The translations under genes were made by a program, and so were the position numbers. From Edolisoma coerulescens (Eukaryota; Chordata; Aves; Passeriformes; Campephagidae), in contig VWZW01004026.1 of the NCBI GenBank assembly GCA_013397115.1, positions 1,116,652 to 1,180,651 of the forward strand: 64,000 bases of DNA. Direction: 5' to 3'. Positions 1-13,812 of this stretch are shown one piece after another. The number at the start of each line of letters is the position of its first letter. Within the stretch, counting starts at the first letter, position 1. The notes under the pieces were generated by a model. That model saw only the letters and a list, made by a program, of their open reading frames with translations, was not told the DNA's origin and did no database searches.

Positions 1-3000
1 GGCAGTTTGACAAATCTCCCCATGCGGTTCCCTGAAACAATTCAACAAAAAAGTATCCCATGACAGCAAAGCAGAGAGAAATACAATTGGACTATTTTGT
101 CTAGCTGTTTTTGAGTGGGGATGGGTAGTGTCAACTGATTTTATGTTTATGATCAACTGAAAATCAGTCAGCTGTTTGGGAAGAGTCTTCTGGAGCTGTT
201 TCCTACCACTTAGGGGACAAGCAAAAAGCATCTATTCAGAGACCAGCTCTCCCACAAGACAGTAACAAGGTGGGATGACAAGGTACACAGTAGAAAACAC
301 CCTAGCAGTTTTCTGTTTTGATGAAGCTTCCTGCTATGACTCAGAGCAGCGTGAGGCTATTACTCACATCCCACTCCTGCGAGGAGCGAACAGGGGAGGC
401 AAACCTCAGATGCACTTGCAGATCTGTTGTGGTCCCAGTCATGCTGCTTTGTTCCACTGTGCTCTGACAGTCCCACCTTTCCAGAAAGCAGAAAGCTCAC
501 CAGAACTGAGAAGCAGGCCACTCAGAAGTCATTGCTACATCTGAGCAGAGACAATCTATTACTGAGCAGTATCTTGCTGTAGGATGGGGATACTTAGCCA
601 CAGCCAGGTATAGCTGTCATCTTAAATCAGGTGACTCCTATATGTCAGCTAAAATATGTTTGGGAAAAAAACCAAAATCCCAATATAAGAACTACAGCAA
701 ATGACTGGGAATGCTTCAACACAGGTTTGCACTCACCCATGAACTCCGAGAATGTGAAGTTCAGAGCAGGAGATTCTATACATAATAAAACATTACAATA
801 TTGCCGTACAACTTGAAATGCATGTGTTTGGATCTGGGTGTTCAAAATCCTAAACTCCAAGGAAAATGAGCTTGCAGCTAATGGTATGGCACTGAAGTTT
901 ACCAACAGGTAACCAGTTACTTCTTCTAAAACTCTGGATATGTGACTACTTCTACTTACATCAGATCTTTTTCATACATAAAAAAAAAAATTCAGATAGA
1001 TAATTAGAACTTTACCGTGACCCACTACTGCTCCGGACATAGGGACCCCTGAAGAAAGCTATTCCGTGGACACTGAAGAGAAGAACTAGTGGCTTTTTTT
1101 ATGAAGTACAGGATAATACAATGCGTCTCAGACCTGGTGAGACATCATTCAGTTTTATCACCTTCAGAAGGGAATCCCACTGATCATCTCCATCTAACAC
1201 GATTTTTCACTCCGTCCGTCAGTAAGAGAGGAATGTGCAGTAAGTACCATACATTTTTTATTTCCTAAGCACTCTATGACTGAGAAAGTGATAAAAGTAG
1301 AATTTTCTTGTGGGATATGAAGTTCTCTCCTTATTCTGTTAGTGAATTTTGGCAACATTTTGGCAATGTTAAAATGTCCCATATGGTATTCAGGACCCTT
1401 TCCAAATTGGGCTGTTATTTATGTCATTAAGCAAATTTACCTTTCAGCTTATCTGTTCCCGTGAGAGTACTGTACACTAATAGAATTTGATTCTTTTTCA
1501 TTTAGTTCTACTGACAGGTAAGTAATTTGTGGCTCTTGTCTTCAAAGAAATGGGAGACAAATACTCTGAGGTTTCACATGTGATGTTCTCTTTTCTTTTA
1601 CAGTCAAATTTAGAATAAAAGAAACAAGATTGTTACAGGCAAACCTGCTCTGCAGCTGGTGGTAAAATTGATAGAGCCATTTTAAGCATAGGTCAGGCAC
1701 ACAGCTCAAAAGAAGAGATGAAAGATGGTAAGTTAGTAACTACATCAGCCATTCCATCTACAGAACAAATTTTCATCCAAACAACTAAATGCTTGCACAT
1801 TTTAAAACCAAATTAAACACTGTAAGACAGATATGTTGGGATTGCATTGGAAAGACAAACCCACACATTTTAATGTAACAGACCAGTGAGTTTTCTTTGC
1901 TTTTTATTTTTATGGCCTTTATTTTGTCTCTGAATGTTACAAGATAACAAAGACTGATTAGCTGGGCAGCCATTAACTCCTTTAGAAGTGATGGGATTTA
2001 TAATAGCAGCAAAGCTGCCAGTTTTCTCTTCTGTCTCTTGGGTAATTAGAGAATAACTGTCTTCCAGATGTGCTGGCAGTATGCACTATATCAGTCTCTC
2101 TGTCTTAAATTCTTTTTCCTCAATTCAGTAATTTTTATGCTAAAAAGGAAGAATTATATTGTTTAGAAATGACAAAAATACAGTCCAAATTTGGACTCTT
2201 TACTGAAAAGGAATCCATGTACACAGTTTTCTATGATACAGAAAAGTTGGACTGTTGTTGTCTTTGTACTGTGCACCAAAACTATGCAAATAAAACACTC
2301 TTGAAGCCAGAACAGTAGGCCAGACTGAAAGTGTTCTGGGACATTTCCAAGTTGGCTACAGCCAATATTCATCTAATACTTCAGAGTCACACTACTTCAG
2401 CCCACTGGTTGAATGTCTTCTGAGGTACAAATTAGATCACTGAAACGTAGAGAGAGAAAGATAGATCCATTTGGTGACAAATCCCCTCCTCCCTTTGTTT
2501 TTAAGTGGTTTTCCAGGTCTTGTATATTGCCACATATTTTTGCTGAGTGTCCACATTCCTAGACCTAGGGGCAAACAGCTAAACATTTAATTACATGAAG
2601 TGTCACCACCCTCTTCAAAAAAGCTATCTGTTTGAAGGCCTCTGCTGTCTCCTTGCACATGGGTAATTTCACAAGATCACAAACTATTCTAATCCTAGCT
2701 AACTAGAATTTAGCTTTCACACATATCTATCTAAATAAGGTTTTGTTAAATTAAGTAAAGATGCACCGTTCCTCAACACACACTTTCCAAATGACCTAAA
2801 GGTTTTTTGTGCTGTCCCACTCCAAAGTGCTGGTCTCAGCTCCATGTTATTGCAATTTCAAAATTTTATCAAATCTTTATAGGATAAAATATGTAAAAAA
2901 ACTATTTCTTGATAAAATCTGTGGTTTACTCTCAAAATCCCTAAGATACTATGAGTTGACAGTAAAATTTACTGCTGTGAAGTTTTTCAGTCATCACCGT

Positions 3001-3462
3001 GGTTTAGCAACCCAGGTTAGTGAGGAAGTTCACATTCAGGTTCATGCCAGAATGTACATTCACACTATATCAGACCTTTCACAGTAATTTAAAAAGACCA
3101 CCTTACAAACCTTTATTAAGGGCCATCAAACCGTATTTGCTTTCTTCAATTCTTTCAAAGTAAGTTTGCACACTTGATTTTTTTTCTATATATGATCCTA
3201 TTACAGTTCTTCATATTTGTTTAAAAATACGTCTTCAGTTTAACAAAATTTTATCAAAGTCTAATCATGCATTTCAATGTATTTGCAGTAGCACACTGCA
3301 TTGCAAGTCTAACACCTATGTTTTCTACTTCATTTAGGTCACCAGTGAACTTCTTTGGGAGTCTGGATCCATAACAATTCCAAGGACTTTTCATTTGTTT
3401 CATCTTCCCTGAAACACTGTTTTAATAGTTTAGCTCCCTGAACTATTTTGCCTTCATTTGCA
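1..3462. other. Intron 1, AT-rich unique-looking DNA
   Basis: No recognised repeat, RNA gene or exon. The short open frames (for example 275-544 plus, 2809-3087 plus) have no protein-like pattern I can identify. Only short A and T runs stand out. Confidence 0.6.
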
Positions 3463-3920
3463 GCTTGAATACTGTGTTCAGTTTTGGGCTCCTTCCTACA
3501 AGAAAGACATTGAGATGCTGAGGTGTGTCCAGAAGAGGGAAACAGAGCTGGGGAAGAGCCTGTAGCACAAGAACCATGCAGAACAGCAGGGGAAATTGGA
3601 GTTGTTTAGCCTGGAGAAAAGGAGGGTCAGGGGAGGCCTTATTGCTCTCTACAACTGCCTGAAAGCAAGGTGGGGATCAGTCTCTTTTCCCAAGTGGTGA
3701 GCAACAGGAGAAGAGGAGATGGACCCAAGTTACATCAGGCAAGGTTTAAATTGGATACTAGGAACAAAATCTTCACCGAGAGGGTTATGAAGCACTGGAA
3801 CAAGCTGCCCAGGGAAGCAGTTGAGTCACCATCCCTGAAGGTATTTAAAGACAATTAGATGTGGGGCTCAGGGGTGTGTTTTAGAGGTGGACTTGGCATT
3901 TTATGATTGTAGTATTCTGT
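3463..3920 (+). mobile_element. CR1 LINE, 5'-truncated 3' end
   Basis: The segment follows the end of the CR1 consensus. It opens with the 'gaatactgtgttcagttttgggctcc' type start, continues through the 'tttagcctggagaaaaggaggg' block, the 'gcactggaacaagctgcccaggg' block and 'tcaccatccctgaaggtatttaaag', and ends near a decayed ATTCTGT tail at about 3915. CR1 is the dominant non-LTR retrotransposon of birds and reptiles; most copies are cut short at the 5' end, as here. Frames across it are broken, and there is no reverse transcriptase domain in this portion. Divergence from the consensus and the blurred tail suggest an old copy. Confidence 0.9.
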
Positions 3921-6900
3921 AATTTTTCCTCACTTGAGACAGTATCAAAACCATGAAAGTCTAAACAAGATATCAGCTACTTCTTGTAAAATAGCAGCAC
4001 CCAGCAACATCAGAACTATTATCACTCTGTCACTGTAACAAAACAATTTTGATAAAGGACTAGAGATAAAGTGATAACAAATAGATATTAGTAACAAGTA
4101 GTTATGAATGTACTGTCTCTCCACCTATGAGAAATCTCTTAATGACCCTATTATATTTGTAGACTGAACGACCCTAGATTAACCACAGAATAATAAGCAA
4201 ATACCATAATGGCACAGTAATAATAAATGTAATGCTATCAGGAAGCCACATCTCACAGGCTTCTGAAGAAAAAACCAGACACTGGATCAAAGTATACAAA
4301 ATAGTAATACAAGTTGGGAGAAACCTTGAAAGCATAATGTCTAATGGCATCAATGCAAATTATAAAAGATGAGTTACTGAGAAGTGGAAAGAAAGGTTAT
4401 TTAAGGTATAACTAAACCGTGTATAGAACTGTGTAGCAAACTAGTGCAGCTGCTCATGATTGACAGCCTACACAGAAATGCCTTTAGATTGCATAAAGCT
4501 AAAAAAAAACCCTGTCTAGTTACAAAGGAAACTTACATCAGAATCAGTTATAGAGAACTGGTCACTCCAATATCCTGAATTGATACACAGGTACAGTAAG
4601 TTTTATGTTTTCATTATATATATCTGCATGTATCTGCTTGTTTGGGTCTGGTACCCCCACCTTGGTGGTAACTTGGATGCAATACACTTAGTTATACCTA
4701 AATATATTTCATAAAAATCTATTCTAAAACAAATCAGAAAATAATTCATAAATATTTATAACAGTGAAGGGCGAGAATGCTGCTTCTCAAAATATGCTAA
4801 TGATTTGCAGTATCATGCAACTACAGCAGCAAACATTGCTAAATTCCCCTCAGAAAGTATAACTTATTTATATAATAAAATGAATTAACTGAGCATTTCT
4901 TCCATATCAGCAGTTTTCTTGTTGCATTTTCGGCAATTCCAATTTCATTTTGAAACACATTTTATTTTACTCATACTTTATTAATCCTGACAGAGTAGCT
5001 AGTGAGAACAGTACACCAAATCAACCTAAGCCTGATAGCAAGACTACCTTAGCTTCAAAAAGATAAAAGCAGAGCCAATAAAATAATGTTTGTCTCATAA
5101 CCTCAGCCCTTCATAATCAAAGCGTAGCATATTACAATGAAGAAGAAAAAAGTATGTTCAGATGAGTATCACTATTACACATATTTTTCAACTATTATTC
5201 AGAGAAAGGTCTGGGCTGTGAGGTGTCATTCAAATGTGATTCAGTTTTCAAAGATGATTATAACAGGAGTTATAACAAAAATAGAATTGTTTATGCAAGA
5301 GAGCTCAAACACTCCAGATAAAACAGTGTTATTGTATTTAATATACAGTATTTGAAAGAATATCCACACAGCAATGAAAGGATACTCTGCTCAAACTATG
5401 CCAAGGGTCCCTCAGCTCTACAGACTGCATGGTGGAAGGAATAAGTATTATGATTATTTTTTCACAAATGCAAGTTAAGATTGACAAGTTTTATGGAGAT
5501 TAGAATTCACTTGAATGCTGTTGAAACTACATAAACTTTAAAAAATAACCACGCACAGAAAATCTTGTTAATCCTCTAAAAATATTCAAATCATATTATA
5601 CTTTTTCCCCCTTGATTTTCCTGAAGCCTGTCATACATTTCTAAATGGTTCTTGAATCCCTTTCTTTTCTCATAAAATACCATATCCACAGGACTGTCAC
5701 TTACTAAGACAAAATTATCTAACAAATTGATGTATGCCAATTAAGAGTATTGCAATACTAGGCGTTCCATATGTTTTTAGATCGCTTCTTCCTTTAATAC
5801 CTGTATTCAAAGCAACAATTATCTCAGTAAAACAGGCTATATAGAATGTTTGTGCTACTATAAATTTTCCAACCTCAAGAAAGGAAATAAAAGAGAAATA
5901 GAGAAAGAAAACCACCATATAAATACCACATGGTCTTTTCAGATACAAAATCTCAGAGAAATATTGCCTTGAAAATGCAGAAGATAACTTACTGCTCCTT
6001 AAATCCACACTTGCTTTCTACATTCTGGCAGAAAAGTGATTCTATCATGAGTAAACGGCAATTAACTATTGTCCTTCATGAAATTATTTCTAGAATAGCA
6101 GCATCCCATGATATGAATCCATAATTTTAAATCTAGCTGATTGAAAAAGTGGGCATCTGTATGACACCATGCAGTGGAAAACAATTTTCTTTTTCCAGTT
6201 TGCTTTAAGCGCCTATATTTCTTTTAGGCATACTCCCCCACCCTCAAAAAACAAACAAAAAAAGGAAATTATATAGAATTAAAACTGCATGTGCAATCTT
6301 AAACTTCTACCCTTGTACACACATATTATAGAAAAGGTTTACATTGCTTTGTGTTCTACTCTGAACTTTCAGCCTCCCTGGTTTTTGTCTCACTACCACT
6401 CCTCTTGTCTATCTAACCTATTCCTAAAGCCTTCAAAGTACAAAACAAGCCTCACTACGCACCAGTGCTAATCTCTCAATTGGGAAAGCATCCCAATCTC
6501 TTCCTTTTTTTCCGCAATTTCTTTCTGTTCGTTATCCTTCTTCTTCCCAGAACCCCTCTTGCTCACATACTACTTCATCCTCCTGTTTCATCAGCCCAGC
6601 TCCTTGTTTCAAGGTGTTCTACAAACTTCAGGTTGTCTACCTATGACCTCTCTGCACTTCTGTAAGAAATGCTTCCAGCAGCAAATCTACACCTAAAAAA
6701 AAGAGCCAAAAGAGTTTCTCATATTATTAGCCTTGGACACATCTCCTTAAACTCAGTAATCTATGCCAGTTTCTTTGTTTTAATGGAGCTGAACAAGTTT
6801 TTTCTTCAACAATGCTTTCCAAAAGGCTAAACTGAAACTGTTGAAAAAAGTAATTCAAAATAAAGGCTAAATTCTAGAGTGACCAATATTACAAAAATAT

Positions 6901-9900
6901 ATATATAAAATACTATAAGCTATAAATATTTTAAACCAATTTTTGTAATGAGAAATGTCAGAAAATCTAAGAAGTGCTAATGAGGTAAGCCAAAATTGAT
7001 GAAAAATTGTGTCTATATAATACAATGTTCTGATACTTCTTTGCAGGTGATAATTGCCTTAATTTATTGATTCCTACACTTTATTTACTTTTCAGTGTCC
7101 TCTTTCCAGCTAGTTGGAGCTAACTGTTCCTTTTCAAAGCATTCCGTCACTGACTGCAATGAAAGCTTCACTTGAGAAAAAAATCTCAGGATTTGCTCCC
7201 AGTTTTTGATTCTGCTAAAAAAGCTGGGTAAATGGTATTGCTTCACTCAGTCAGAGCCAACATAACAACTGCTTTGCTGTTCATAATTCCATAATCCCTT
7301 GTCTGCATATTTGTATTTTTAGGGGTTTGAAAGGTTTATTTCTCTTTAAAGAAAATTCTTACTACCAGCCTAGCTAAATTAAAATAGAATTAATATTTAT
7401 ATCTGCCCTTTAACAACATAGATTTAATTCCAATCACATGCAATGTCTTCTGAATTTCTTGATAAGTCTTTGATTAAACTAAACAATTTATGTTTCGTTC
7501 CCAAGGCAAAGCAAGCATTCAAGAAATTATAATAAATTGAAGTAAGTATAAATATATAAACTACATACTGGGCTAAATTATTTTCCTTCAGCAGTGGAGA
7601 AAACAGCTTTGTAATACATTTTTAACAGATGGATCCTAAAATACTGGATTGTTTTGCTTTGTTTGGCCAATGTTTCATATGGCCCTATGCTCAAGACAGG
7701 CTCAACTGTTTCCTAAAAACATATATTCACACATCAGTTAGTAGGTAGTCAGGTGTCAGTCTGTATTCTCTTGACAAAATGGAGCAAATCTATCTTAAGC
7801 CTGAAGCAAAAGCTTGGATAAAATAATGAACCATTAAAGTTTATGAATTCAAGCGTTATGTACTAGAGATCAATATTTCCCACTTTTCTAAATTAAATGA
7901 TATCTTGACATCCTGTCTCCCTCCATGGAAAGATATAGCACATCCTTCCTTTTTCACCAACTCAAACCCCAAATTTTATTCTGACTCTGTATCTGTTTAA
8001 CCATAATGCAGAGGAAATAATGGCATAGCCAAAGTTCCTGGTCTCTTAAACTGTAAACACAAGGAATTAGAGGCTAATTATCCGCCACGAATATTTAAAT
8101 CACTTTGAGTATAAGGTTAAATTATTTTAATAGGGACCTTTATTAATTTCCTTATTTGCTCTTTTTTGCATAATTTCCGTTCACAGGAATAATAGAAAAA
8201 AATCCACCTACCTAAAGCGCTCCTTTTACAAGACCTTTTACCACCACACTTTTAATTGTGAAATTCTTTTTCAAAAATACATCAAAAGAAAAACTGAACA
8301 GCATGCACAATTAGTAAATCTACTAAACAGTATGCTTGTTGGATTTCCTCCTTGTAATACACAATTAGTATTTTGATGCAAAATTCTATTACTTTGGTTT
8401 TCTTGTAACAAGGAATAAATCTGTTTGCTTTACAGAAATATCTGAAGAAAGGAATTTTAGAAGATGCTAAGCTCTCAAGACAATGTCAAAAAAAAAGCTA
8501 TTTAAACAAAGAAGTAATACAGAAACTTGTAAAACTTTTCTACTTAAACACCAACCTTTCAAAAGGAAACACAGGTACATATATAGGCCCTCATTTTCTG
8601 GATATCTGGCTCACAGTATTTTTGACTTGCTCCCTTTAAAATTCTGGATTACTCCCTTAGGGAAAACACAGTTTGGTTTGTAACTAAAGAAAAGAGTTTC
8701 TAAAAACTGAGCTGTTCCAAGAGAACAGGTTTCCAAGGCAGAAGAGGTCTTCAGCATTTTGTAGCTACTCAAAGCTTTAAAATCAAGGCTTGAGACATTA
8801 AGTAACTATTCAAGAGTACTGTGCATTATCCCTCAAATGTATTCACAACAGCTGCTTTTTTTACCAGAGAAAAATGTTTCATTTAAAACCACATGCACCC
8901 CATTCAAGACAATGCTTTCAGAGATGCTAACTATATCTTTCCACTTGCCAAATACAAACCAGGAAAATCAGCAGCAAAATAGTAAAAAGGATGTTATGCT
9001 TTATTTTAAAGCTGGGTGATTTTTTCCATACCAGAGAAGCATTGTATTCAAGTCACTTTGCCTTTTGCACAACTCAGAGACTCACACATAGTGGAAATGC
9101 CAATTTCTGTGGTCTGTGTATAAGTTATTTTGACTCACGTATTCTCTTTACTGCTTGTAGAGTCCATGTGGCACATCCAGTATCCACTCAATCAACAGAA
9201 AAACAATTTAATACCTTTGTCATCAGAAGTTCTATATGTAATAAAAACTACCCTCTGTAGTATCTGTATATTTATAAACATGGTATTTGTCCACTGAGGC
9301 ATTGTAAGGTCTTTCTTATTTATGTTAGGGGAATTAAATTATTATATTTTCAACTTGGATATATCAAATAGCTTGGGCATAAGACATATCGCCTTGGTAT
9401 CTTCTGAAATTTAGTATACGCAGAAGTAACGAGTATTAGAGAAATTGATCCCCTTTATTTCTCAACAATTAACTCATTTTATTGGAACTTCCTGGGGTTT
9501 TTCCACTCTCATCCTTCATTTCCCAAGTCAAGAATTTCATCCTCTTGAACTTTCAGATATTCAAGGATCATGTTTGCATCAATCCAACAGCATCAGAGAT
9601 GGTTTTACTTAGACTATCTAAAAGCTGTTTAAAGAAAAGAAAACAAAAATGGAACAATATTAACGTTCAAAAAATTAAATATTTCCATGTCCTTTTTTTC
9701 CTTCACTGTAACCTTCCTCTTAAGACAAATCTCAGGGAACATCAATGCCCAGGAAGACTTCATAGCTCAACTCATCTTTAAATCAGTCTAGAACAGAGAT
9801 CAGTAGCAGAGATTTTGGACTGAAAAAAATTCATTGACCCTTTCTGTGACTGACAAAACTGCATGGACAACTTATTTTCCTTTCCAGGGTAATGCTGTGT

Positions 9901-11544
9901 GAAAGCTTCTGAGGGAAGTCAATGCAAATATCTTCTTGTGAGTCTATAGAAGGTGATTGTTATAACATTTTTGAAACTTGAAATACTCTTACGTGGACAT
10001 CGGATGTCACCATGACTCTAAACGTCCATTGCAGAAACAACCAAAATTTTGCACAATTTTTGGAAATGTGAATTTTAAAGAAAGATGTTCAGAACTCATT
10101 GTACTCTCCTTCATAAACTCATGGAACCTCAACTTGTGATGGCCTAGAAATTGTAAAATTTAATCCTGAGATGTTATTTAAAGCATTTCATAATTAAAGG
10201 AGCTTTAACAGACTTTCTATGAGCACAGAGGTTAATATTGTCACCATCTTTTATAAATTAAAAGCTATCCACCCTAGTCTAATTCAATATACAGAATTGA
10301 AATCAATGAGAGTTCTATATAAAGAGCAAGGGTAGAGAATGATGCAAAATGTCAAGAGCTTCTATTTATAGGTACTGAAATTCTAACAAAAAAGAAAAAA
10401 AAAAAGAAAAAAGTTAGGTTGAAAGGAACTGATTCTTTTGAAGTAAAAAATACTGTCATATTGTATAAACATAACCATGCAAAAGCAGAAACTGTTCAAT
10501 GTCTTAGGCATTGTCCTTGAAACTCACTTTTTTAAATGTTTAGAATTTGAAAAGTATCTCATTTCATTTGACCTTCCATAGACCATAAACTGTAGAACTT
10601 CCAGAAATTGATACTGTATTTTCCTTTTCCAAAGGAGCGGACACTTGTTTTAAACTCAAGCTGAACAACACACATTGTTTATTTGTTCTCCTGTAGCAAT
10701 ACCTGAGGTAAAACAATATTCTAATACATTTCTTAAAGACTACTTAAGTAGCTTTTAATAAGTAGATGATACATTTCTTCCAGGTAGCAAAATATCCTGT
10801 CCATCCACATGAGAGAACTTTTATCTTTTCACTTGACTTTGGGATATGGACTTAGCTAAAATTCCACTTCCTAATTGAACTGAAGCCTTGTTTGCGACAC
10901 CACTTCATTGCCATTGGTAACATAAATCAATCGGTGCTACACTGTAATGACTGTAAAAGTAGAAAAGACCAGGCTACTACTGCAAGTTGATTTTTGTATG
11001 ACTAATAAACTAGAAAACTTACAACATAAATAATCATCGAGAAATAAAAGTTTAAAACAATGAAAAGGCATTAGAATTGTAGGAACATGACAGTTTTACC
11101 TTTTCTGTTGAAGTCAGAAAAGATAAATAGCAGATACCAGTTTATTTTAATATGCTTATAACAGAGGAAACTGTATCCCCAAAGGCCACTATACTATTTT
11201 ATGTTACCTTTTAATTGCCTCTAAAATCTGCTATATTTTTCTTAGACATATAAAAATATATATTTTCAGATTTACTACTGAGATACTGCTATTTCTTATT
11301 TATTGCTGGAGGTACATTGCAATTCTTCACAGACTTTCAAATTCTTCACAAATATTTAGGGTCAGATTCCATAAAACAAAAATAGATGAACTTCACCCTA
11401 ATCATTAAACCATTTTCTCAACAGTAATTATTTTTCTATGACACACTTTGGCTAGCTGAGTCCTAGGAGGCACAGACAAACGCTTTCTTTGCTAGGCCTC
11501 GTTAAGAACTAATATACACAGAGACACACAACCTAAAATAAATG
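3921..11544. other. Intron 1, AT-rich, mostly featureless
   Basis: No transposon match or exon seen. Contains short (AT)n at about 6898-6906, A-rich stretches, and a mixed A/G tract at 10386-10412. Open frames of 60-100 codons are chance-level in such DNA. Confidence 0.55.
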
Positions 11545-11955
11545 TTATGCTGCATGAATCCCTCTTGCATGCTCCTTTTAAGTACTCAAAGGCTGCTGCA
11601 AGGTCTTCCCAAAGCTTCTCTTCTCCAGACTGAGCAACCCCAACTCCCTCAGACTGTTTTTATGGGACAGGGGCTACAAGCCCCCATCATCCTTCTGGCT
11701 CTCCTCTGCACCTACTCCAGCAGGTCAATGTCCTTCCTGTGTTTGGGGCCCCAGAGCTGGATGCAGCACTCCAGGTGGGTCTCACAAGAGCAGAGCAGAG
11801 GGGCAGAATCACCTCCCTCATCCTGCTGACCACACTCCTGTTGATGAAGCCCAGGATGCAGTTGGCTTTCTGGGCTATGAGCGCACATCACCGGGCCATG
11901 TCCAGCTTCTCATCTACCAAGTCCTGCTCTTCAGGCCTGCTCACAATTTTAGATA
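11545..11955 (-). mobile_element. CR1 LINE internal fragment, truncated at both ends
   Basis: Read on the minus strand, this carries the CR1 blocks in order: a 'gagaagctggacatggccc' type segment, a 'cacctggagtgctgcatccagctctggggcc' type segment, 'aggaaggacattgacctgctggag' and 'ggttgctcagtctggagaagag'. It stops near 'cagcctttgagtactta', so the final 3' portion, including the octamer tail, is missing. The plus-strand open frames here are reverse readings of the element and not genes. Loss of the 3' end implies a deletion or rearrangement after insertion. Confidence 0.88.
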
Positions 11956-13624
11956 GGCATAATGGGGGTTCAGGGCACTCTGCAGAACTGGATGACTTTT
12001 AGTGGTCCTTTGCTGTCATTGGTTGGTGGGAATCCATTAATTTTAATTGTCCTGCACTGCTCTGTGACACTTCAACTGGTGACAGTGGCAGAACAATTTA
12101 CTGAATGTATATGAATGCTCTGAGCAAAAAGCCAGAAATGTTCTGCTAGGGATCATCACTAGGTTAAAATTTCTTCAACTTCAGAACCCTAAAGAAACCA
12201 CCCTTACTCTATTTCACATACAGAGGAAGGTGTGAAGTGAGCTGTAAGGTCTGAAAAATTACATCTGCATGATGTACAAAAAATATACACAAATATAAAG
12301 GCTAACTAACCACAATCTATAACTTGCCACCTTTTCTTTCTCCAAACCCAGCTACATCACCCTAGCCAACCCTCAGTCCAAACCCCTGGTTCTGTACCAA
12401 GGATGCAAGATAGGAAACAGCTTATTAAATTCAGCTGCAATTATAGACTGAAGTAGAGTTATTAATTATTAGTAGGTCAAGGGCTTAAGGAAGTAAATGC
12501 CAACATAGGAAGGTTTTATACCTTGTGTCATCCACATCAGTGCTGATGGTAGAGGAAAGACACACAGGAACCATAAAGACCCTTTCCAGGGAGTTGCAGG
12601 TACCAACCGTTCCTCTCCAGAATGCTGCCTGGCTGGTCAACAAAGACATAGGAGTGGTGAGCTCACTAGTGTTTAAACTAAGAGCTCATTTGGTCCTACC
12701 TCTCTCCTGTGTACCAGCGAAGAAAGTATTGCTTTACATATTCAAGATATGTATATCCTGATTGCAGAACCTCTTTGCATAAACAAATTGATCCAAAACA
12801 ACCTCCACTACAGTTAAATATTTTGGCTAGATGAATAATATTTGGCTGATAACAGCTTGGGATAAAGTTCATATACTTGTATTTGGCAAAGGAAAATATG
12901 TTGAGAATTTTACCTATAATGTCATCTCCTTTGTTTAAAAACTTGTATTTATAAACTGTTTGGCACAGACTACAATGTAGAACTGCCCCTGAATTTAGGA
13001 TATTGAACTATGGTAATTTATACGTTATGTAAAGAAGGTGTTCTATTATCTATAGCTGGCCGAGACTGACTTTCATCCTAGCAGGTTATAGACTGAGCAT
13101 ATATAATATATACTTTCCTGCCTCCTAGCTCCAGAAATGCAACACACCTGGGCATGAAGCCACCAACCCTCAGGAATATATAACACTTTCACAAGACAGT
13201 AAGGTGCATACTCAGAAATACAAGAAACTGAAAATATACCACATCCCCACACTGGCTGCTTACAGGACACAAAGTCTTTTTTCTCATCTACAAGATCACA
13301 AATGCTTAGGTCTTGGACACCAAGGGAATATATAAAGCAGTGGGACAAAGGACCAAGGTCAAAAGTTTTCTCTCTCACACATAATGGATACTCTACATAG
13401 GTATATAAATTGCTGAAAGAAGGGGTTCATCAGAACAAGTATGATACAAGTCTGGAATTAACTCTGGGATACAAAAAGGAAGGAACTTGTCACCATTTTC
13501 TCTTCAAAACATTGTCTGTAATTTTTTACTCATGCTTCTTCTGGAACCTAAAAACAACTAAAAAAATATTAAAATACATTAAAAAGTCTAAATTTTTTTT
13601 TTGCGTGGTTGTCAGATAACTGAA

Positions 13625-13790
13625 GGAATTTTGGGAGGATGCAAGATGCCCTGAATAAAAGGTCCTAAGAACCTACACAGAATGCTTTGGTGCTCTTGGT
13701 GAGAGGTTCTCCCAGCTCTTTCAGGTCTATCAGCTCACTTTAGGAGGTCACTCTTTACGAGCCAGACAGTGGACCCCCACACTGTGCCGT
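13625..13790 (+). mobile_element. Possible LTR R/U5 remnant
   Basis: The stretch begins near a 'ctgaataaaaggtcc' motif (AATAAA at about 13653) and continues with 'ggtgctcttggtgagaggtt' and 'ctcccagctctttcaggtc', which reads like R/U5 of a retroviral LTR. No convincing U3 precedes it. Weak call on motif order alone. Confidence 0.27.
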
Positions 13791-13791
13791 T

Positions 13792-13812
13792 CTTGTACAT
13801 GGTATGTACAAG
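13792..13812. repeat. Perfect 9-bp inverted repeat with 3-bp loop
   Basis: CTTGTACAT (13792-13800), GGT, ATGTACAAG (13804-13812). The arms are perfectly complementary. It sits at the edge of the possible LTR remnant. It could be a palindromic protein-binding site or a short hairpin; chance cannot be excluded. Confidence 0.7.

Noticed and set aside
3670..3858. Open frame containing HWNKLPREAVESPSL
   Set aside because: A well-known conceptual translation of the CR1 3' region that appears many times in bird genomes.
11542..12002. Two overlapping plus-strand frames at the 11.5 kb CR1
   Set aside because: They are reverse-strand readings of a CR1 fragment.
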